Positions 6,887 through 11,009 of a stretch of DNA of 11,009 bases are shown in pieces (position 1 is the stretch's first letter; every line of letters begins with the position of its first letter). Both the position numbers and the translations under genes were made by a program. Source of the stretch: CAYMTN01 sp964393335. GTDB taxonomy: Bacteria; Chloroflexota; Anaerolineae; Aggregatilineales; Aggregatilineaceae. The notes beneath the pieces were generated by a model. It did no database searches. It had not been told where the DNA came from and saw nothing but the letters and a program-made list of their open reading frames with translations. The DNA lies in contig CAYMTN010000182.1 of assembly GCA_964393335.1 (NCBI GenBank), positions 1 to 11,009 of the forward strand. Direction: 5' to 3'.

Positions 6887-8229
6887 GGCCCCACCTCTTC
6901 TCCCTGGTCGAAGTCGGCCAACAACTGTTTTAACTGCCCGGCCAGACGGGGCGGCACCTGTGCCACGACATCAACGCCCTTCCCGGTATGGGTTTCTTCT
7001 TTCACAACACCCTGGTCGTGAATGGAGGCCAGCAGCTCACCCTGTGTATACGGGATCGTAGCCGAAATCGTCACCAGGTCATCCGCCAGCACACGGCTGA
7101 TGGCGGCCAGCAGTTCCTCCAACCCCACATGCTGCGTGGCAGACGTCCGGATCAATTCCCGGTAGCCAAGACCGGCCACATCAATCGGGTCGCCGCGCTC
7201 ACCCAGGTCGATCTTGTTCAAAACCAACAGTTTCGGAATGCGTGTAGCCTCCAACTCCGCCAGGGTATCTTCGACCACATCCACATGATCCCATGCGCGC
7301 GGATGATGCGCGTCCACGACATGCACCAGCAGATCGGCTTCCGTGACCTCCTCAAGCGTGGCACGAAAAGCAGCCACAAGCGTCACCGGCAGTTTCTGGA
7401 TAAATCCGACCGTGTCCGACAACAGAATCGCCCGCCCGTTCGGCAGCATGACGCGGCGCGTCGTAGGGTCGAGTGTCGCAAATAACTGGTTGGCAACGTA
7501 CACGTCCGCACCCGATAATGCATTCAACAGGGTGGACTTTCCGGCGTTCGTGTACCCCACCAGGGCGACAGTCGGCATCCCGGCGCGCGCCCGCTGCAAA
7601 CGATGACGCTGCCGGTGCGCCCGCACGGCTTCCAGTTCCTTTTTGAGTTTTGTGATTTTCCGGCCAATTTCGCGGCGATCCACTTCCAGTTGCGTCTCGC
7701 CAGGGCCGCGCAGCCCGACCCCGCCTGCTCCGCCTCGCGCTGTCCCGCCACCTGCCTGCCGCGCGAGATGGCTCCATTGGCGAGTCAGGCGTGGCAAACG
7801 GTACTCATACTGCGCCAGCTCCACCTGGAGCGCGCCTTCACGCGTATGGGCATGCTGCGCGAAAATATCAAGGATCAAGGCCGACCGATCAATGACCTTG
7901 ACGCCGTCACCAAATGCCTTCTCAAGCTCTCGCTGGTGACGCGGTGACAGTTCGTCATCGAAAATCACCATGTTGGCGTCCAACTGCGACGCCTGCTCGA
8001 TAACCTCTTCCAGCTTGCCGGAACCGATAAACGTTGATGGTAGAATCTGGTCAAGCCGCTGCGTGGCCCGTCCCTGCACGCCAATGCCGGCGGTGCGCGC
8101 CAACAAGGCCAACTCATCGAGCGAATCGTCCAGTGTAAACAATGGACGGCTCCCCTTAAGCTCTACACCTATCAGGAGGGCGCGTTCCGGTGGGTGTCCT
8201 ACTTGCTCGCCTATGACAAGCCTCCTCAC
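6883..8229 (-). CDS. hflX: GTPase HflX (ribosome-splitting factor)
   Basis: HflX binds the 50S subunit and splits or rescues stalled ribosomes, using GTP hydrolysis, notably after heat or antibiotic stress in studied bacteria. The 448-residue product has the HflX N-terminal domain (ERALLIGVEL, SLDELALLARTAGI), the glycine-rich linker with GLRGPGETQLEVDRR at about 172-186 and a coiled-coil helix at about 187-215. The GTPase motifs are all present: G1 GYTNAGKST (225-233), G3 DTVG (272-275), G4 NKID (338-341) and G5 TSA (362-364). The only in-frame standard start is the GTG at 8229, because a TAG lies two codons before it. Oddly, AGGAGG lies just inside this start and not upstream, six bases before an in-frame ATA at 8214. 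It follows trmFO on the same strand after 159 bases and overlaps the next gene by four bases. Confidence 0.95.
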   Translation of the reverse strand: MRRLVIGEQVGHPPERALLIGVELKGSRPLFTLDDSLDELALLARTAGIGVQGRATQRLDQILPSTFIGSGKLEEVIEQASQLDANMVIFDDELSPRHQRELEKAFGDGVKVIDRSALILDIFAQHAHTREGALQVELAQYEYRLPRLTRQWSHLARQAGGGTARGGAGGVGLRGPGETQLEVDRREIGRKITKLKKELEAVRAHRQRHRLQRARAGMPTVALVGYTNAGKSTLLNALSGADVYVANQLFATLDPTTRRVMLPNGRAILLSDTVGFIQKLPVTLVAAFRATLEEVTEADLLVHVVDAHHPRAWDHVDVVEDTLAELEATRIPKLLVLNKIDLGERGDPIDVAGLGYRELIRTSATQHVGLEELLAAISRVLADDLVTISATIPYTQGELLASIHDQGVVKEETHTGKGVDVVAQVPPRLAGQLKQLLADFDQGEEVGP

Positions 8230-8250
8230 ACGCTATGCGCGTGTTTTTTT
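8228..8250. other. Hairpin with A/T tract over the hflX start
   Basis: ACACGC (8228-8233) pairs with GCGTGT (8239-8244) around TATGC, followed on the plus strand by a run of T to 8250. On the hflX mRNA this appears as an A-run, then the hairpin, whose 3' arm includes the first two bases of the GTG start codon, with AGGAGG right after. It may limit access to the initiation region. Read on the plus strand it resembles a weak intrinsic terminator that could stop antisense transcripts. Confidence 0.35.
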
Positions 8251-8369
8251 CTGGTCGCTCACCCGACAACGGTGTTTCCGCGTCGAGGGACGACTCCGTT
8301 TTTTGAACTGATTGACCGTTTCCGCCGCAATGGATCCGTCATCTGCCGTCTGCTTTCACCTTACACCTC

Positions 8370-8375
8370 ATTATA
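8370..8375 (-). promoter_or_regulatory. Candidate -10 box of an hflX promoter
   Basis: A perfect TATAAT reads on the minus strand just after the trmFO stop. No good -35 box is found 16-18 bases upstream; that stretch is the end of trmFO. If used, the leader of hflX would be about 135 bases and hflX could be expressed apart from trmFO. Tentative. Confidence 0.4.
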
Positions 8376-8388
8376 TCGCTTGCCGGGG

Positions 8389-9738
8389 TTATTTGCTGAG
8401 ATGCACGTCAGGATTGGCAGCCAAGAACGTTTCGAGGTCGCGCGCGGCACGTTCCGCATACGCTTTTTTCCGCTCGCGCTTGCCTTTCGGCGGTTTATCC
8501 AGCGGCGGCAGAATTCCGAAATTTGCCTTCATCGGTTGAAAATGACCCGGCTCTGCATGAGTGACATACTGGCACAAAGCGCCCAGTATCGTTGTCGGTG
8601 GCAGCACCCAGAGCGATTGCCCCTGCGCCGAACGCGCGGCGTTGATACCTGCCAGCAGCCCCGTCCCGATATTGCCGACGTATCCTTCGACGCCTGTGAT
8701 CTGGCCTGCAAACCACAGATCGTCCCGGTGCTTGTACTGCAATGTGGGCTTGAGGAGCGAGGGTGAATTCAGAAACGTGTTGCGGTGCATCATGCCGTAA
8801 CGCTCAAACTCGGCATTTTCCAGGCCGGGGATCAACCGTAACACGCGCCGCTGTTCGCCCCACCGCAAATTCGTCTGGAACCCAACCAGGCTGTACAACG
8901 TTCCGGCCAGGTTGTCCTGCCGCAATTGCAGCACGGCGTAAGGCCGCGTGCCTGTACGCGGGTCTCTCAAGCCAACCGGGCGCATCGGGCCAAACGCCAG
9001 GGACTGTTTGCCTCGTGCCGCGATCTGCTCGATGGGCAGGCACCCTTCGAAAAAACGCGGGTCTTCGCGCTCAAATTCACGCAGCTCGATGCGTTCGGCT
9101 TCCAGTAGCGCCGTGACAAACCGCTCGTATTCCTCTTTTGTCAGGGGACAATTGATGTAATCGCCTTCATCGTCATCACCGCGATCATACCGGCTGGCGC
9201 GGAACGCAACGTCCATGTTGATCGAGCTGGCGCTGACAGTCGGCGCAATGGCATCATAAAAATAGAGGTACTGTTCCCCGACAAGCTGCATGATGTCACT
9301 TGCCAGTGCAGGAGCCGTCAACGGGCCGGTAGCGATCACACATGGCCCGGCGGGGATTTGTTTCACTTCTTCACGGACAACAGTGATCAGCGGGTGCTGT
9401 TCGAGCGCATCGGTAACCTGCTGCGCGAAAATCGTGCGGTCAACCGCCAACGCGCCGCCTGCCGGCACCGCTGCATGATCGGCGCAGGTCAGCAGCAGCG
9501 AACCAAGCCGTCGTAATTCGGCCTTCAGAACCCCTGGTGCGCGGTCCGGCAGAGCGGACCCCAACGAATTGCTGCATACCAGTTCGCCCAGCCGGTCGGT
9601 CTGGTGCGCAGGGGTGCTCGTATGCGGGCGCATTTCATACAGCACGACGGGTAACCCGCGTTCCGCGATCTGCCATGCTGCTTCTGATCCGGCGAGTCCG
9701 CCGCCGACGACTTGAATGTTTTGACTCTGTATGTTCAT
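8389..9738 (-). CDS. trmFO: Methylenetetrahydrofolate-tRNA-(uracil-54-C5)-methyltransferase TrmFO
   Basis: TrmFO makes ribothymidine at position 54 of tRNA, taking the methylene group from 5,10-methylenetetrahydrofolate with FAD and NAD(P)H. The 449-residue product has the usual family length. It has the N-terminal FAD-binding motif (VVGGGLAGSEAA at 10-21), C55 in LVCSNSLGS and C233 in EGCLPIEQIAARG, the two conserved cysteines of the family. Later signatures include FGPMRPVGL, LYSLVGFQTNLRWGEQ and AGQITGVEGYVGNIGTGLLAG, the second FAD-binding region. The sequence FQPMKANFGILPPL near the end is also typical, and the C-terminus is lysine-rich. It starts at the ATG at 9738 with GGAG four bases upstream. 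It is divergent from the lytic transglycosylase gene and leads into hflX. The identification is secure. Confidence 0.97.
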   Translation of the reverse strand: MNIQSQNIQVVGGGLAGSEAAWQIAERGLPVVLYEMRPHTSTPAHQTDRLGELVCSNSLGSALPDRAPGVLKAELRRLGSLLLTCADHAAVPAGGALAVDRTIFAQQVTDALEQHPLITVVREEVKQIPAGPCVIATGPLTAPALASDIMQLVGEQYLYFYDAIAPTVSASSINMDVAFRASRYDRGDDDEGDYINCPLTKEEYERFVTALLEAERIELREFEREDPRFFEGCLPIEQIAARGKQSLAFGPMRPVGLRDPRTGTRPYAVLQLRQDNLAGTLYSLVGFQTNLRWGEQRRVLRLIPGLENAEFERYGMMHRNTFLNSPSLLKPTLQYKHRDDLWFAGQITGVEGYVGNIGTGLLAGINAARSAQGQSLWVLPPTTILGALCQYVTHAEPGHFQPMKANFGILPPLDKPPKGKRERKKAYAERAARDLETFLAANPDVHLSK

Positions 9739-9769
9739 CTCGCTCCGTCACCATAACCGCGTTGACTGA

Positions 9770-9799
9770 ATTGTAGTCGGCCACCGGGTCCTTTGTCCA
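9770..9799 (-). promoter_or_regulatory. Promoter candidate for trmFO
   Basis: On the minus strand TGGACA (9794-9799) is followed by 18 bases and TACAAT (9770-9775). Both boxes match five of six consensus bases. The predicted leader is about 25 bases. Confidence 0.5.
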
Positions 9800-9819
9800 C
9801 CGATCCCCCTGCTCCTGAC

Positions 9820-9839
9820 AGAATATCATGTGAAATTCT
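9820..9839. promoter_or_regulatory. Imperfect 20-bp inverted repeat between divergent trmFO and transglycosylase promoters
   Basis: The arms AGAATATCA and TGAAATTCT flank TG and match at eight of nine positions. It sits upstream of both divergent promoters, 12 bases before the -35 box at 9852 and 20 bases beyond the -35 box at 9799. It could be an operator serving both genes, but a 20-bp imperfect repeat may also be chance. Confidence 0.3.
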
Positions 9840-9851
9840 ACGACCGGCTTA

Positions 9852-9880
9852 TTGACTCGTACCGTACCTTCTGGTATGCT
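9852..9880 (+). promoter_or_regulatory. Promoter of the lytic transglycosylase gene
   Basis: TTGACT (9852-9857) and TATGCT (9875-9880) are exactly 17 bases apart, and a TG just before the -10 box gives an extended -10. A start near 9887 would give a leader of about 40 bases. Confidence 0.6.
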
Positions 9881-9927
9881 CTAGAAATCCCGAAGTTGAA
9901 CATTAGTTCTATCGCCAATCAACCACT

Positions 9928-10725
9928 ATGGCACATCAACGTCAACACTCCCGCGTGCAAACACGCGCTCCTAGAGCCGCTCAACCGATTTTGCAGCACC
10001 CGCTATTCCAGCGCACCTGGCTGGCGATTTCCGCGGTCGTGTTGATCATCTGCGGCGTGATAGGATTCGCTGCCACGATTGGGACAGCGCTGCTGTTTCA
10101 ACCCGATTCCCACGTGGCCTATGAAGTGGTCGAAACGAATCGCCCGTTCTACGCAGAAAGCCCGATCGGGCCGGACGCGGCGGTCTCCCCCTTGTCACCC
10201 GCTTTCACGCCTGAGGTCCAATACTGGGCACCCTTAATCAAGGCGTGGGCCGTCATGTACCAGATCGACCCAAACCTGATCGCTACCGTGATCCAGATCG
10301 AAAGCTGCGGGGATTCCCAGATTTCCTCGTCCGCCGGGGCGCAGGGGCTGTTTCAGGTCATGCCCTTTCACTTCGAAGCCGGGGAAGACATGCTGGACGT
10401 GCAAACCAATGCGCTGCGTGGTTTGAATTATCTGAGCGGCAGCCTGGAACGCGCGGACGGCCATGTCGGGTTAGCGTTGGCTGGTTACAATGGCGGTCAT
10501 GGAGTGATCAACCGGGGATGGGCTGCCTGGGCAGCCGAGACTCGCCGCTATTATTACTGGGGCGCGCGTATCTATTCGGAAGCCGTGTCTGGCATGACGA
10601 CCAGTCCCACGCTGCAAGAATGGCTGGGAGGCGGGGGGCAGAGTCTGTGTACGCGTGCCAGCCAGACCCAGCAGCAGATGCAGGAACAAGAACAGGCCAA
10701 GACCGCAGTGCTCACGGCTCCCTAG
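9928..10725 (+). CDS. Membrane-anchored lytic transglycosylase (SLT/goose-lysozyme-like fold)
   Basis: The 265-residue protein would cut the glycan strands of peptidoglycan between N-acetylmuramic acid and N-acetylglucosamine. It has a basic N-terminus, one membrane segment at about 33-57, a spacer to about 95 and an SLT domain at about 100-220. Visible motifs are PNLIATVIQIESCG with catalytic E125, SSAGAQGLFQVMP (134-146), AGYNGG (185-190) and ETRRYYYWGARIY. This order predicts an N-terminal anchor with the enzyme outside the membrane. A short glutamine-rich tail ends the protein. The ATG at 9928 is the first in frame after a TAG at 9904, but no Shine-Dalgarno sequence precedes it, which is unusual beside its neighbours. 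The stop lies in a tandem 15-bp duplication. It faces fabF. Confidence 0.9.
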   Translation: MAHQRQHSRVQTRAPRAAQPILQHPLFQRTWLAISAVVLIICGVIGFAATIGTALLFQPDSHVAYEVVETNRPFYAESPIGPDAAVSPLSPAFTPEVQYWAPLIKAWAVMYQIDPNLIATVIQIESCGDSQISSSAGAQGLFQVMPFHFEAGEDMLDVQTNALRGLNYLSGSLERADGHVGLALAGYNGGHGVINRGWAAWAAETRRYYYWGARIYSEAVSGMTTSPTLQEWLGGGGQSLCTRASQTQQQMQEQEQAKTAVLTAP

Positions 10726-10744
10726 CCGCCGGCTCCCTAGCCGC
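10715..10744. repeat. Tandem duplication of a 15-bp unit at the end of the transglycosylase gene
   Basis: Two exact head-to-tail copies of CGGCTCCCTAGCCGC occupy 10715-10729 and 10730-10744. The first contains the stop codon and the second repeats it in frame 15 bases later. Each copy contains GGCT and AGCC as inverted arms, and the junction forms AGCC-GCC-GGCT, so the RNA can fold in alternative hairpins. There is no T-tract. Confidence 0.85.
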
Positions 10745-10807
10745 CTGCAAGTCCTGGCCCGCTTCCCCCATGTGGTCAAGGTTAGCGCCAGATAGCGCGG
10801 TCAGACC

Positions 10808-11009
10808 TCATACCCGGCCAAAGACCACGCTGGCGTTTTGACCCCCAAGACCGAAGTTATTTGACATTGCGTAGTCAACTTTGGCGTCACGCGCTTCGTT
10901 CGGCACATAATCCAGGTCACATTCTGGATCGGGCGTTTCATAGTTGATAGTTGGGTGCAGAATCTGCTCGTAGATCGACATCACCGTAGCAATGCCTTCG
11001 ACTGCGCCC
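10808..11009 (-). CDS. fabF: Beta-ketoacyl-ACP synthase II (FabF), C-terminal 66 residues; 5' part outside window
   Basis: FabF elongates acyl-ACP with malonyl-ACP in fatty acid synthesis. Only the C-terminus is visible: GAVEGIATV, HPTINYETPDPECDLDYVP, NEARDAKVDYAMSNNFGLGGQNASVVF, then a TGA at 10810-10808. The PTIN, CDLDYVPNEAR and NNFGLGGQN blocks match FabF better than FabB or FabH. The conserved histidine of the C-terminal half and the active-site cysteine lie outside the window. The 82 bases to the convergent transglycosylase gene contain the 15-bp duplication and no clear terminator. Confidence 0.93.
   Translation of the reverse strand, partial: GAVEGIATVMSIYEQILHPTINYETPDPECDLDYVPNEARDAKVDYAMSNNFGLGGQNASVVFGRV

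Noticed and set aside
7352..7777. A second minus-strand frame of 141 codons inside hflX
   Set aside because: It overlaps the GTPase domain of hflX in another frame; the hflX frame has all G motifs, so this is a shadow.
8228..8250. Intrinsic terminator on the plus strand (hairpin and T-run)
   Set aside because: No plus-strand gene lies upstream for it to end. The stem has only six pairs and overlaps the hflX start, so I describe it as a hairpin of uncertain role.
10245..10841. A plus-strand frame of 198 codons over the transglycosylase gene
   Set aside because: It overlaps the SLT domain in another frame and extends into the antisense end of fabF, with no recognisable motif.
1..11009. CRISPR array, tRNA or rRNA genes, insertion sequence
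   Set aside because: I saw no regularly spaced repeats, no tRNA-like cloverleaf, no rRNA-like sequence and no transposase or terminal inverted repeats.

Overview
The window (about 11 kb, GC-rich genes, AT-rich promoter gaps) looks like ordinary bacterial chromosome interrupted by one unusual gene. TrmFO, HflX, a membrane-anchored lytic transglycosylase, FabF and a very large RND permease, together with a TIR-domain protein, suggest a Chloroflexota (Anaerolineae-like) bacterium. That placement is inference from gene content and protein style, not from a marker gene, and is only moderately likely.

Layout. Positions 1-4301 (minus) hold most of an RND-family permease gene, cut by the window start; its first extracytoplasmic loop is about three times the usual length and built of repeats. 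Positions 4302-4983 are a long divergent intergenic region with two good promoters and a 22-bp palindrome on the permease side, and a weak promoter plus a small dif-like inverted repeat on the other. Positions 4984-6474 (plus) encode one protein with an N-terminal TIR domain joined to a complete tyrosine recombinase; this is the strongest candidate for something undescribed. Facing it on the minus strand is a cluster read from right to left: trmFO (9738-8389), hflX (8229-6883) and a small membrane protein (6886-6497) whose start overlaps the hflX stop. Divergent from trmFO, on the plus strand, is a lytic transglycosylase gene (9928-10725) with a strong promoter. The last 202 bases hold the 3' end of fabF (minus).

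How the genes relate. trmFO (tRNA T54 methylation) and hflX (ribosome-splitting GTPase) are both translation-related and co-oriented, and the membrane protein is probably translationally coupled to hflX. The permease and the TIR-recombinase share only an upstream region. No phage, transposon, CRISPR, rRNA or tRNA gene is visible, so the recombinase stands alone without a recognisable mobile element around it.
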